A DNA stretch of 64,000 nt from Cryptosporidium bovis (Eukaryota > Apicomplexa > Conoidasida > Eucoccidiorida > Cryptosporidiidae): contig VHIT02000028.1 of NCBI GenBank assembly GCA_009768925.2, positions 472,001 to 536,000 of the forward strand, written 5' to 3'. The notes under the pieces were generated by a model, which saw nothing but the letters and a program-made list of their open reading frames with translations, had not been told where the DNA came from and did no database searches. Of the stretch, positions 11,048 to 22,900 are shown in pieces (positions within the stretch are counted from its first letter, which is position 1; the number at the start of each line of letters is the position of its first letter). The position numbers were made by a program, and so were the translations under genes.

Positions 11048-13827
11048 ATGGATTCATTGATTCCAATTGTGAATGAATTGAGAGAGGTTTTATGCACAAT
11101 AAAAGAGTACTCAGACTCAAATAAGTTAGGGGATGCTCCCATAGATTTTCCAGAGATAGCAGTTGTTGGATCCCAATCAGTCGGTAAATCATCTCTTTTA
11201 GATTTCATTATAGGTAAGTGTTATTGGAAAGTTTTTTTACAACTAAAATGATATTTATTACTTTTTGTTTATTTTATAATTTGTTTTGTAAATGAAACAG
11301 GCCGTCATATATTACCCAGAGGACATGGAATAGTAACGAGAAGGCCACTTATACTTCAGTTACAACAAATATATGAAGATAATAAGGAGGATTATGCTGA
11401 ATTCGGCCATAAAAAAGGAATAAAAATTACAGATTTTGAGAAAGTAAAAGAAGAGATACAAATAGAAACTAATAGACTAGTGGGCGATAATAAAAAAGTA
11501 TCAGATAATCCAATATTACTAAGAATATACTCAAAAAAGACAGTAAATCTGACACTAGTGGATCTCCCAGGTTTGACAAAAGTACCTGTAGAAGACCAAC
11601 CGTCAGACATTGATTTACAAATAAGAAAAATAGTTTTATCATACATAAGAAGACCAACTTGTTTAATTTTAGCAATTACGGCAGCAAATACAGATATAGC
11701 AAATTCAGACAGTTTGAAAATAGCAAGAGAGGTTGACCCTGAAGGTAAAAGAACAATAGGTGTTTTAAGTAAATTAGATACAGTTGAAAACTATACAAGT
11801 TTAATTCAAATATTAAATAATAAGTTGTACCCATTATCAAGAGGTCATATTGCAGTAATGTGTCGAGATTTAAGGCAAAGAAACAGTGGAATAAAATCAC
11901 TAAGAGCATCATTAAATGAAGAGAGAAATTTCTTCGAGAATAACATTAACTTAAAGCCTGTAATAAATAGGTGTGGCACATATAATCTCATAAAAACACT
12001 TCAAAGAGAATTAATCGATCATATAATACTCTTATTGCCACAGATAAAAAATCAAATAAAGAAAATAATCGAATTTAAAAAAGAGGAACTAGCAGGTTAT
12101 GGCGATTATTCATTTGTTTTTGATAGTTATGGTAAGTTGTTTACTAGTTAATCCAGCTTTTTTGTTTTAATTGATTTTTTAAAATTAAATCAATTTTATT
12201 CATCTAATTTGTTTTTTATAATATATTTAATATTATTGAATTAACAGACGAAATAAATTCAATAGGTATATTAAAATTAATTAATAATGACATAATGAGC
12301 AAAGGTGCAATTATACTTGATTGTTTTTCTAAATTTTCGAGAAAATTTCAGGATATGATAGAAGGAAAAGCCTCTTATCAATCAGGTGCAATGAGATTAT
12401 CTGGTGGAGCCAGAATCAACTATGTATTTCACAGTTGGTTCGGTATTACACTATTTAAATTTGATCCTTTGGATGGTTTAACAGATGATGAAATAATAAC
12501 TGCAATAAAAAACTCAACAGGGACAAGATCCTCTCTATTTGTGTCAGAAGGAGCATTTGAAATACTTTCGAGAATACAAATAAGGAAGCTATTAAAGCCT
12601 TCTCTAACTTGTGTTGAACAGGTTTATAGTGAATTAAAGACACTGTTATATCAATGTACATTACCAGAATTAATAAGATACGAAAATTTAAGGAAAAGTA
12701 TAATCAAAGTTGTAGATAATGTGCTGCAAGAATGCTTAGGCCCTACAAAAAAAGCAATTATTGATCTCATTAACATTGAATTATCTTATATTAATACAAA
12801 TCATCCCGATTTTATTGGTGGTGCTTCTGCATTAACAAACATATTTGAATGTGACGACATTACACCTAGAAATTATAAAGACAAGTTATTCAACAATAGA
12901 TTAATTAATAATAATCAAGATCCATTTGATACTCAAGAAGATGTTTTAGAATACAATAATAATCATAAACTTTTAAACAGAAAAATAAATAACAGGTTGG
13001 TATTGAATGATTTTTTTAAAACTCAGAATGAAAAGGTAGTAGTCAAATCTACGGATGCTATTAATATTAATAACAATAGTGATGTTAATAGTAATTCAAA
13101 CAACAGAAACAACTATTTATCTAAAAATCAAAATGCTTCAAATACTGCTGAATATTCAGAATATGAGAGTCAGTATACTCCAAATAGTAAAAATAACAAT
13201 GTTGAAAACGATGAAAATAGTGGGATTATAAGAATAGGAGATAATCAAGGTTATTTACAAAATGGAGTATTTGAGACAATAACAAGAACATTTAAGAATT
13301 TAACTGTTAACAGCGTTAATGAAAATTTAAATGTACAGGGTGAAAACAAGAATCTAGCTAATTCAACAAATGTTTTATTCAAAACTTTAGCAAATGATAA
13401 TAATTATGAGGATGATAATATTAGTGTTATTAAAAATAATACAATATCGAGAAATAATACCATTAACAATGATACCAATTTATCACTTCCTACAGTTCCC
13501 GAAATAATTACGACTTCTAATGGTTCAACTGAAAGAGAAAGAGTTGAATCTGACGTAATTAAGTTTTTTATCGTTTCTTATTTTAACATTGTCAGAAAAA
13601 ACATTGCAGATTCAGTACCAAAAGCCATAATGTATTTCATGGTAAACGCAGTTAAGGACAAAATTCAAAGTGAGCTAGTAACAAAATTATACAGAGATGA
13701 TATGTTCGATGAACTTCTCCTAGAAGATAAAGAGATTGTGGAAAAAAGACAAATGTGTCATAGATATATTAACAAAATTGAGAATATTACTTGTCAACTT
13801 GAAAATCTAATTTCGAACTTTAAATGA
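11048..13827 (+). CDS. Dynamin-related GTPase, three exons
   Basis: Large self-assembling GTPase that constricts membranes; apicomplexan relatives act in organelle division and secretory-organelle formation. Exons are 11048-11213, 11301-12131 and 12248-13827 (858 aa). Introns of 87 and 116 bp both start GTAAGT and end AACAG, and both are phase 1. GTPase motifs: G1 GSQSVGKSS (41-49), LPRGHGIVTRRP after the first intron, DLPGL, and SKLD in place of the usual TKLD. The middle/stalk region follows with SGGARINYVFH and the GTPase effector domain at about 760-858 (VESDVIKFFIVSYF, VPKAIMYFMV). There is no PH domain; an Asn-rich linker of about 200 residues (about 550-750) occupies that place, as in organelle-type Drps. 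Which Drp class it belongs to cannot be settled by eye. Confidence 0.93.
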
Positions 13828-13885
13828 CATAAAATTCACCAGTTTTGTACTATATAAAAGTAACATAATAAGTACTATATATTAA

Positions 13886-14387
13886 TTAATTTTTGTTTTT
13901 TTCAGAATCTATGAACTCTAACATGTCTTTGCAATATAAATTAATTTGCTCTAAATTCATTGACTTCACTTTCTCATCATGCAAATTTCTAAATCTTTCA
14001 ATAAATCTGTTTCGGAGTTAAGGTTGATATTTATAATTAACACTTTTTTATGTATGCATAAATAAGTTTTGAAACTTACTGTATTAATGGAAAACTTGTA
14101 TTTTGCGATTCTTCTTCCAATAAACATTCAAGTAAGGGATAAAAATTCTCACCTTCCTCTAAATACTCTTTAATTGTATAATTATCAATATCAAATTTAA
14201 TTTCTGGCTCACTCATCAAGTTGTCATTCTTATAGTAGATCTCACCTAAATCATCCAATTCCTTTATATCTTTCATACTTTTTATTTCTCTAATTCTTTT
14301 TCTAAGCCCTATTTTTATAGGATCCTCCTGTTCAACTGTAGATTTACTCATCTCATCTAGTTTTAAATAAGATTCTCCGTCGACCAT
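13886..14387 (-). CDS. Hypothetical acidic protein, two exons
   Basis: I do not recognise this 142-residue protein. Exon 1 is 14387-14080 and exon 2 is 14006-13886, joined in phase 2. The 73-bp intron starts GTAAGT and ends CGAAACAG. Unspliced, the donor itself supplies a stop (CAG TAA), giving 103 residues. The spliced tail adds about 39 residues (FIERFRNLHDEKVKSMNLEQ and on), continuing the same acidic, helix-favouring composition, which supports the join. There is no signal peptide or membrane segment. The gene converges on the dynamin gene with 58 bp between stops, so their 3' UTRs must overlap or be very short. Confidence 0.7.
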
Positions 14388-14849
14388 TTTACACAGTTCT
14401 ATTTAAGTCTTATCTTTTTTAATGTGAGATGTAGCAGCAAAAAAACATTAATTTTAACACGTTATACGATGTTTTACAATTTATTTTACTGTTCTGAAGA
14501 TGCACCTTGTTTCAGGCGCTAAAAAATGTTTTTATTAAATATCTGGTTTATAATACAAATACACTTGTATCTGTTATTGTTTCTATACAACCAATAATGA
14601 TCAACCTTGTTTCAAATGTTGGTTGAAATATATAGTTATAATTGCAACTACAAATGCGTAGAAAAGGCAAAGATGAAGTGTTTTAATAATAAGATTATTA
14701 TGCATAAACTACTTAAAACAAAATAGTAAATTACGAACAAGATGTCCTATAAATTAACATTTTATTTTATTATTTAAATATTCTAAATATAAAAATATCA
14801 AATGTTTGTATAATTTATAATATATTTCTCAATTATCTCACATAGTTTA
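14388..14849. other. Intergenic region between two orphan genes
   Basis: 462 bp, A+T-rich, no supported coding sequence. One slightly GC-richer spot (CAGGCGC at 14514-14520). It should hold the promoter of the 142-aa gene. Confidence 0.5.
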
Positions 14850-15392
14850 TTAGTCACATATTACGGGAACATTCAGAGAAGTTAATATATTTTGTATTTT
14901 TTTGTTAATAGCTTTGCAAGTAATGACGCTTTTTGGTACATTTAAATATTTAGAACAAGACTCTAAAACTTCTGAGACGGTAGTTTTTTCATTGATCATT
15001 ATGTTTTCAAGAAGAGTTGGATCTTTTTTTATTGAATTAATAACAACCTCTGTTGTTATTGTGTTTTCATTTATAATATCCCTATAATTCATTGATAAAT
15101 TCTTCACATTATTTTTAATATTACTAGTTCTATTTAGATTTGAGTGATTTCTTTCATTGTTATCAAAGTTTCTATCTGAAATATCACAAATTATTTCAGT
15201 TAAGTTACCTGTAAGTAAATATCTTCTTATTTTTTCTAGCATTAATATTTGTTGATTCAAGGATGAGCTTTGGGATGATTTTAAACCACACGCCTTTAAT
15301 ATGCTTTTAAGGTTATCATGAGAAATTTCGTGAAAATTAACTCTAAAAAATGAACCATTCAACAAATGTAGATCTTTAGTTTCCACATACAT
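14850..15392 (-). CDS. Hypothetical protein, 180 aa
   Basis: Not recognised. Single exon with an ATG preceded by in-frame stops. The N-terminal part (about 28-60, DNLKSILKACGLKSS) has a weak SAP-like helix-turn-helix rhythm, too weak to name. A polar Asn-rich middle (80-105) precedes a mostly helical C-terminal half. No signal peptide, Cys cluster or membrane segment. Length, continuous frame and an ordinary start support it as a real gene. Confidence 0.6.
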   Translation of the reverse strand: MYVETKDLHLLNGSFFRVNFHEISHDNLKSILKACGLKSSQSSSLNQQILMLEKIRRYLLTGNLTEIICDISDRNFDNNERNHSNLNRTSNIKNNVKNLSMNYRDIINENTITTEVVINSIKKDPTLLENIMINEKTTVSEVLESCSKYLNVPKSVITCKAINKKIQNILTSLNVPVICD

Positions 15393-16041
15393 TATTATTA
15401 TTATTTTTAAATAATATAATATTCTTCAATGATTTATTACCGATATTACATATTTATATTGTTATAATTATATTTATAATTCAGGTGATAAAATCTTGAG
15501 ACTTGATAGAAAAAGAGAAATTAAAAACTAACCTCAACCACTTTCCAATTTAAATCCCAGTAAACTCAATAACCTAGATAGAAAAGGTGAAGTTAGTATT
15601 TCGCTTGAACAAGTTTAGCGCCCTAAGAATCTTGATATGCTACTAAAGAAATGGAGAAAACAGGTAGATGCAATATCAAAGGAAAATTAAGTATGAACAT
15701 ATTTAAACATTGTTAAATAATCATTAACTTTACTATGTTCTATTTAACCAGTGCGTCTTCACTGAAACTTTATATTCTAAGTACCTTTAACATGTAAAAA
15801 AAAAACAGCAATATGTAAGTGCATGAAACGGAATTTAAGTGGGGTGTTTTTCTGCATCGAATGGGAACAATAACTAATTTACCGTCAAGTGGATAAGTTG
15901 CCTGACAATATTAGATATAAAGTGCATATATTAATTGTATAACAAAGAACTAATATTCGAAATAATGAATAAATTCTAATATAAGGAATAAAATAAAATA
16001 TATTTATTTTTTATCATTATTATACTATTGAGAAGAGAACC
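15393..16041. other. Intergenic region
   Basis: 649 bp without a supported gene. Two genes on the minus strand flank it, so it should hold the promoter of the 180-aa gene and the 3' end of the FAM76-like gene. A TTTACCGTC word at 15879-15887 is a near match to the TTACCGCC element; nothing else stands out. Confidence 0.5.
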
Positions 16042-17910
16042 TCAATTTGTTGAGTTATTTTTAATCATAATTTTAAGTTCTTTGTTTTCATCTTTTAATT
16101 TTTCGATAATATCTTGCATTTCTTCTAATATACGTTTTTTTTCATCCTTCAGCTCTTTGATTTGTTTCTGCTTTTCTTCATAAATATTGTTCATTTTAAG
16201 TTCCCAATCATTTAATTTAGCATTTAAATGTAAAATAGTCTCCTCAAGTTGCTTGTTTTGGCTTTCTAAATTCGAATTATCCTCTTTAAGTCTGGATATT
16301 ATTGATCCAGTTTCTATTTTTTCACTCAATTCTTTAGATTTAATTTCAGTTAAGTGTTGTTTCGCTTTCTCATATAACACCATTCTCTCTTCTGCTACCG
16401 ATTTCCAATCAATGTTGTCATTATTAGTGTCCGAAGAATGTTTTTTACAATCATTATTCATCCCATCATTATCATTTAAATCTTTAGAATCCTTATAAGC
16501 TTCACCATCATCATTTTTTTTATCCGGATTTATCTTTGTAAGGGCCTTCTCAGCCCTTAAGTATATAGAATTAGTTTTTTTAACTTCTTCATATCTTAGT
16601 TTCTTATATTTAATAGTACAAAGAAAACAAAATAACCTTCCATCAACCTTTTTTTTTGAGTCCTCACCTCTATCAAATGCACACACTTTCCTACACATAT
16701 CGCAAGGTAGAGGTTCTCCATATGTTTCTCTAGAGGATGTACATCTATCACAGAGAAAATTGCTTGACCATGCTGACCAACAATCACAAAAATGACATCT
16801 TATTGGATCTGTATTATATTTACAAAGATTTCTGCAACATTCCATACATATTACCTTTCCAAATACCTTGGCTGCCTTTTTTAATATTCTATGCTGCAAA
16901 AATTCAATTTTACAATATATGCATTCTTTTTTAGATGATCTGGAACTTCCGTGACCACCTGAAGAGGATAAATTTTTATAACAATGATTACATAATGGTG
17001 TTATTTTGTCCTTCCATTTAATTTTTTGGCATTCATAACACAGTTTCTTATCGTTCAACACATCCATTCTTGCCCAAATAGAGCCTTCACCAGTAACGTG
17101 AAACACTGATATAGAGGAACTGTCGCTAGTTGTTTCCTTTTTTATACCTTGTGATAAAACACGTACCCCTTTCTCAACTTGTTTTTCAGTTAGTTCTGCA
17201 ACTTTCACTTCATCTGATGCATTTAAATTATTATTTATGTTTAAACTATCTTCAGAATTATTGCTATTATTCTCATTGCCAATATTTAAATTACAATTTT
17301 GTAGTTTTCTATTGTTAATGCCGACGTTACCATTGTTATAGATATTGATATTATTATTAGATCTGTCCCATTTGTTGCTTCCATTGGAAAATTTGGACAC
17401 TCTTTGGTTTCCTATAGGCCCTCCACCTGTATGTTCACCAGGACCAAATTTTTGGTCACCATACTGATATTCATATGAATAAGGTTGTTGACTCCAAAAT
17501 CCGGGATGGTATCTTTTATAATACGTTTCTTGAATATGTCTTCCATTATCTGAATTAAAGTTATGGTAATTATTGTTATTGCTACCATATTGATTTGAGT
17601 GAACATTTTGTGGATATCCTGAACTATTATTATAGTGACTTTCCAATCCGTAATGATGACTATTATAGTAGACACCTCCATATCCGGATCCTACTCCCAC
17701 TCCACCACTACCTTCTCTTAATTCTGCTCCTCTCAAGTTTCTATAACCATGACTTCCATGATTATTACCTTCATTTGTTACTCCATACGGTGCTATTCTC
17801 TGAAATGAATGATGGTCTCTATAAAGTACCTGATCTTTGGACATTATTTGTGATTTATAAATGTTAAATTTGCTTACAAGTATATCAGAGGTAAACCCAA
17901 AATAATTCAC
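16042..17910 (-). CDS. FAM76-like zinc-finger protein
   Basis: 622 aa if the first ATG is used. Met23 (17844, MSKDQVLYRD) is an equally plausible start, since the first 22 residues look like leader. The N-terminal half is disordered, rich in Gly, Asn, Tyr and His. The centre (about 288-460) holds a run of CxxC pairs: CYECQ, CNHC, CIYC, CMECC, CHFC, CDRC, CDMC and CFLC. The last part (YGEPLPCDMCRKVCAFDR, then KKVDGRLFCFLCT) closely matches animal FAM76A/B, nuclear-speckle proteins. The C-terminal 130 residues form a strong coiled coil ending NKELKIMIKN, also as in FAM76. The molecular role of the family is little known. Confidence 0.8.
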   Translation of the reverse strand: MNYFGFTSDILVSKFNIYKSQIMSKDQVLYRDHHSFQRIAPYGVTNEGNNHGSHGYRNLRGAELREGSGGVGVGSGYGGVYYNSHHYGLESHYNNSSGYPQNVHSNQYGSNNNNYHNFNSDNGRHIQETYYKRYHPGFWSQQPYSYEYQYGDQKFGPGEHTGGGPIGNQRVSKFSNGSNKWDRSNNNINIYNNGNVGINNRKLQNCNLNIGNENNSNNSEDSLNINNNLNASDEVKVAELTEKQVEKGVRVLSQGIKKETTSDSSSISVFHVTGEGSIWARMDVLNDKKLCYECQKIKWKDKITPLCNHCYKNLSSSGGHGSSRSSKKECIYCKIEFLQHRILKKAAKVFGKVICMECCRNLCKYNTDPIRCHFCDCWSAWSSNFLCDRCTSSRETYGEPLPCDMCRKVCAFDRGEDSKKKVDGRLFCFLCTIKYKKLRYEEVKKTNSIYLRAEKALTKINPDKKNDDGEAYKDSKDLNDNDGMNNDCKKHSSDTNNDNIDWKSVAEERMVLYEKAKQHLTEIKSKELSEKIETGSIISRLKEDNSNLESQNKQLEETILHLNAKLNDWELKMNNIYEEKQKQIKELKDEKKRILEEMQDIIEKLKDENKELKIMIKNNSTN

Positions 17911-18332
17911 TATTTAGTTAGATATACAAAAAAATATAACCTCAATTTAAGTCGATTATTTTATTGTTTCACCTTTATTTCACTTGTTTCTTTTCCTGTT
18001 TCCTTGTAATATTCCAGTTTAATTTCTAAACTCACAAAGGGTGCCGTTTTAGGCGGCTTTTTTTTATTTGCTTATTTGTTATTTAAAATAATATACAGGT
18101 TTTATATGGTAATTTATTTAACTTTTCTTTTGCTCTTATATTAGGAACTAGCCAGCAATTTTCTTTTGAGTTCAATAGTGATTAATTTAATATAAATAGT
18201 TTGAGCAAAAAAACCATACATAAATACATAAAAAGGTTTTGTAATCTTTAGATTTTCTTTTGATTGCTTATATATATGCATAATCATTATTGTTTGAAGC
18301 AACCTATCTATTATTGAGAATAATAAATAAAA
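17911..18332. other. Divergent promoter region FAM76-like / RPN12
   Basis: 422 bp between divergent starts. Contains a short GC-rich spot (GTGCCG, then AGGCGGC followed by a T run) at about 18041-18065. No gene seen. Confidence 0.5.
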
Positions 18333-19318
18333 ATGACAAAATCCGTAGAAACAAATAAAATATTGGATTTATTACAACAGGTAAGTGTGTGGGGTATATC
18401 TTAAACCATATTATGTTATTTAATAACTGTCATATTATGTGAAATGTTATTAGGCTAAATCAGAGTTTAAGAAGATTCCAGATTGCAATATGAGTAATAT
18501 AAATAACTTAATTAAAAGTATGAAAATGATGTTGATTGAGTTTCCAAGCATGAGCTTAAATTCTAAGGAGTATGACATTACGGAATTGCTAATTGCTAGA
18601 GATGTTTTAGAGTTGTCGGCATTAATGTGTACTGTTAATGAAGATTATTCGGGGTTTGAGAGGGACTTTTTAAATTTGCAAAGAATTTACATTGACTTTT
18701 ACGAGGTAAGTTTGCCATTAATTGTTTCTTGTTAATTTTTGTTTTAACTTAACATATTATAACTCAACTTCTTAGGCACTTCCCGTATCAGAGAATCAGA
18801 ATATGATAAGAGGTTTGCACTTACTGTTTCTTCTTTGTAATGATAGAATAGGTGATTTTCATCTATCGCTGGAAAATATTCCTATAAGTGATCAAGATGA
18901 TGTTTTAATTTCATGTATTAAAGATATTGAACACCATCTAATGGATGGAAATTATGACAAAGTTATGCAGTTAAAGAACAATCTACCAACTCCGTACTAC
19001 AAATCATTTTTTAAACATTTAACTAACACCTGTAGAGAAAAAGTGGCCAGATGCATTGAGTGTAGTTTTAGTAAGATTAGCATTAATAAACTTAAAGACA
19101 TGATGAGGTTCTCAAGTGATGAAGAGTTAATCTCATTCATCAACAAAATATCGCAGAATTATACTTCTCTTGCAGATGAAAATGCGAACCCGAAGATTCA
19201 ATGGAAACTTATTGATAATATTGTTTATTTTGAACGTGAAGCCAAACAGAACATTACAAATATAGATCTTATAAATAATGTATTGGGTTATGCCCTTGAG
19301 TTTGAAAGGATAGTGTGA
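18333..19318 (+). CDS. RPN12: 26S proteasome lid subunit RPN12 (PSMD8), three exons
   Basis: Regulatory-particle lid subunit, the last to join during lid assembly. Exons are 18333-18380, 18454-18705 and 18776-19318 (280 aa); introns of 73 and 70 bp are both phase 0 with GTAAGT donors. Matches to human PSMD8 run throughout: LLIARDVLELSALM with ILARDILEIGA; FERDFLNLQRIYIDFYE then LP with [37 protein letters not shown] with GLNLLFLLSQNRVAEFH; and the closing YALEFERIV with YARQLEMIV. The PCI/CSN8-PSD8 region lies in exon 3. Without the first, 16-codon exon the protein has no natural start, which supports the splice model. Confidence 0.92.
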
Positions 19319-19941
19319 TTTGTTTTCTTATAAAGGATCCACAAAAAAAGAAAAAAACTGGAATAACTAACTTTTATACTAATATTGTTTAATATATGGT
19401 AGGATATATATATAAATTTTCATTTTAATGCATTAACATTGTTATTACTAATTATCTTTCCTTTGTTTTATATTCATTCTAAATTTAGGTTAATCTGCTC
19501 AATAGTTGCCTTATAACCTTGGAACTGAATATACAGGCCACAAAAGTGTAATGGCGCGTGCGGTGGGCTACTATTTACAGATTATCTGTATTTTGAGATT
19601 ATAAAAAAAAAGATTCAAAATAAACTATAGTGAGAACATAGGGCTAAGATCATTTCATTATCTATATTATATATTCTCGAATGTACTATGTAACTATATG
19701 TATATCATTTTGTAATTGTTTTTTATTAAAAAATAATTTATACATACATAAAAACATGTTGGCGCGACAAATGCTAAAAGGCATGTAACTATTAATAATT
19801 AACATGTCTTAAAAGATTTCATTAAAAATTTGAGTAATAAACGCAGATAAATTATATAGATATATATACGGAAAAAAACATCAGTAATAAATATAATATA
19901 TAGTTCCGTCCTAAAGTAAGAATGTAAATGGTTTATTTAAT
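19319..19941. other. Intergenic region upstream of a secreted protein gene
   Basis: 623 bp. Contains a GC-rich spot ATGGCGCGTGCGGTGGGC at 19551-19568 and an E2F-like TTGGCGCGACAAA at 19759-19771, about 180 bp before the next start. No gene seen. Confidence 0.5.
19759..19771 (+). promoter_or_regulatory. E2F-like site
   Basis: TTGGCGCGACAAA fits the loose E2F core (TTSSCGC). It lies about 170-180 bp upstream of the 1041-aa secreted protein gene. Inference from motif only. Confidence 0.3.
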
Positions 19942-22900
19942 ATGAAAGACAAAATAAAGTATAGTAAATCATTGATATTGCTTTTATTGTGCTGTTTTGG
20001 GAGTTTTGTCACTATGGTTGAATCTGAAATTAACAATGGAATTAAAATTATAAATGAAAGTACTTTTCTGTCAAATGTAGATAATAACTTAACTTTTGGA
20101 AATAATTTAAATATTACTAATACAAGCCTGACACATTATGATTATATACATGTTGGTGATATTAATGTATATAAAGCAATAGAGAACGACACATTAAACA
20201 AGTTGATACGTATTGATTTAATTGACAGTATATTAAATTCAACAATATTACAAATTGTTACATTTAAATCGGCGTTGACACTACATAATAATACAGAATT
20301 TAGCAAGTTGGACAATAAGTTCAATGAAACTTACACAAAATATAAGAAGGATGTGATGCTTATATTAAAAAACTTTGATTTAGAAAAAGAAAAGATGTTT
20401 GAGAACATAAATATAGAATCGCAAAAAAAACTATATTCCTTAATTAAAGGTAATACTACATTTTTAAATGAAAAAGATGGGAGAGAAAATTATGATAATA
20501 TTGGCAATACGCCGATTAATTACATAAATGGTTTGGATTTAGATATATGGAACGAAATGTTGGACTTGTTTACATCACTATCAATATCATTGTTAAATAA
20601 TAATAAATCAACAAGAAATGATAAAGTTGGAATTGATGGATATTTAAATAGGAAGAGTATTATAGATATATCAAGAAGTTTGAATAATATGTTATTGTCA
20701 ACACTAAAAATAACAGAAAAATCAAATTGTAATCAAATAGCCTGGAATTTGATATATGAAGATGCAAGCGTTATAACCGGTAACTATTACTGGATGATAA
20801 AAAAACAAATAAAAAAATATCAAAGTTCAACATTAATATTATTGAACAAAAATTCACAAATAATAAATGAGTACAATTCAATAATGGAAAAATTTGGTAC
20901 ATTGGATTCAAATATAAAAGGATTATTAGATTTATTAATAAATGTAAGAAGCAACAAACTCAATTCATTAGTTACAGTGGAGGATGTGTATAATGATATA
21001 AAGTCACTAAGGGAGTATTCATTAGAACTAAATGACCAACACAATAAATGGATTGTACGAAATATTTGGCTGATGAAACCATTAATTAGTTGGTTTGAAA
21101 CTACAATAACGTTGCTATACAAAATTTGGTTTGATATTTTAAAATCTGTTTTATCATCCAAAATAAGAAATATAGGTGACTTCATAAAAACAATTAAAAA
21201 GGATTTAGGTGGTGATATATTAAAAATGGAAACTTTATTTGATAAATCATTAATTTATTTCGAATCTTTAATTAGCTCATTGAATAACAGATTAATATCA
21301 ATGAGAAATGATATTAAATCTGAAATTTTTTTAGGTGTATTGAATAAATTAAATAGACATTACGAATATTTAAATATTGAATATAAAAAAATTATTAATG
21401 AAATTGTTACAATAGTAATGAATGAATTTGAAGTTAATAATGAGAATGGTGTTTCAAAATTGAGTGTATATAGTTATTATGAACAATTTTTAAAGTATTT
21501 AAGTGATTTATTAAATACTCTTTGGAATCCAGATTTGCTAAATCCATTTAAATTTGATAAAAATTCAGAATATCATTTATCAATTATAAACGGCTTATTT
21601 AAAAAAGTATCATCGTATTTGAATTCCGAGATTGTAATAAAGTCTTCAAGTTTGGACAATAATATAAATAAACTAAGATACTTTAACGAAATGATGTTTC
21701 TCGAATTTATTCTTCAAATGAATATATTAAATAACGAATTTGATAAATATCAAACTACTGGGAGATATAACGAAGAAGTGTTATATTTACTCACCAATAG
21801 GATATATTTAAACAAATATATTCAAAAATGTAATATTTCTCTAAACAATCAACATTATAATTTGTTTAATATAGACAATATTTATAATGCTATATACAAA
21901 AAAAATTCAGTGTGGCAATTTGAAAAAAGATTAATAGAAGATAATAATGAACTCCAAAGCCTAACTGTTGATTACATTTTGAATAATAAAGCAAGAAGTT
22001 TGTTAGTTGATTATTACCATTATATGGATAATTTACATAGAAATTCAAACCAAGAAAGGAATGATGTTGTAAGATTAAATAATCAATATTTAAGTGATTT
22101 ACGAAAAATAAGGAATAAATTGGCTGCTTTGAAGAAAAAAATGAATAACACTGAAAAAGAATATTCAAATATTGATAAATTTTTTGAAGAAAGAACTATT
22201 AAAAATAAAAATAAGATAGACGAGTATATAAAAGAAATAGATATAATATTTAACAATTTAACAAATATAGACGAGATTAAAGTGGAAAGTATAATAAAGG
22301 AGTCAAAAAAAATGTTGGACAAATATGGGTATAATATTTTAGATAGAGAAATACAACACCAAAGAAGAGTAGATAATAACACTCAAATTTCAACAATTAA
22401 TAAATATAAAATAGAACTTAAAAAATATAAAGAGATTATAAATAAACATTCAACTATAATAAACAAAATTGCAAGCTATAACTTTGAAATAAAAGTTTTG
22501 GAAGAACATATTAATATGATAGAAAAATATCTGGATCATTTAGAGGGGCAAATTAACTTATATTGTAATAGAATAAATAAAGATAACGATAAAATATCGA
22601 GAAGTTTATATATATTAAAATATATGATTAGAAAAAAAAGGCCAGATACACAATGTGAAAGATTAATACTGGATTTCTCATCAGCCAAAAGCAACGTTTC
22701 AGACTTAACAAAGGATTATAAAGATATTGTAGCTGAATTTGTATCAAATATAAATCTATGTAGAGAAATTCAAGATACTACAAAAAATTATAAGGAAATA
22801 ATTTATGATTATCAAAAAATAAAAGAAGATATTAATAATTTAAAAAAAATTACATATAGTAAAAGTTTTAACGATGGAACATATATTATTGACAAAAATA

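Noticed and set aside
19640-19660. GGGCTAAGATCA resembling the U2 snRNA 5' region
   Set aside because: The match is only about ten bases and the flanking U2 sequence is missing.
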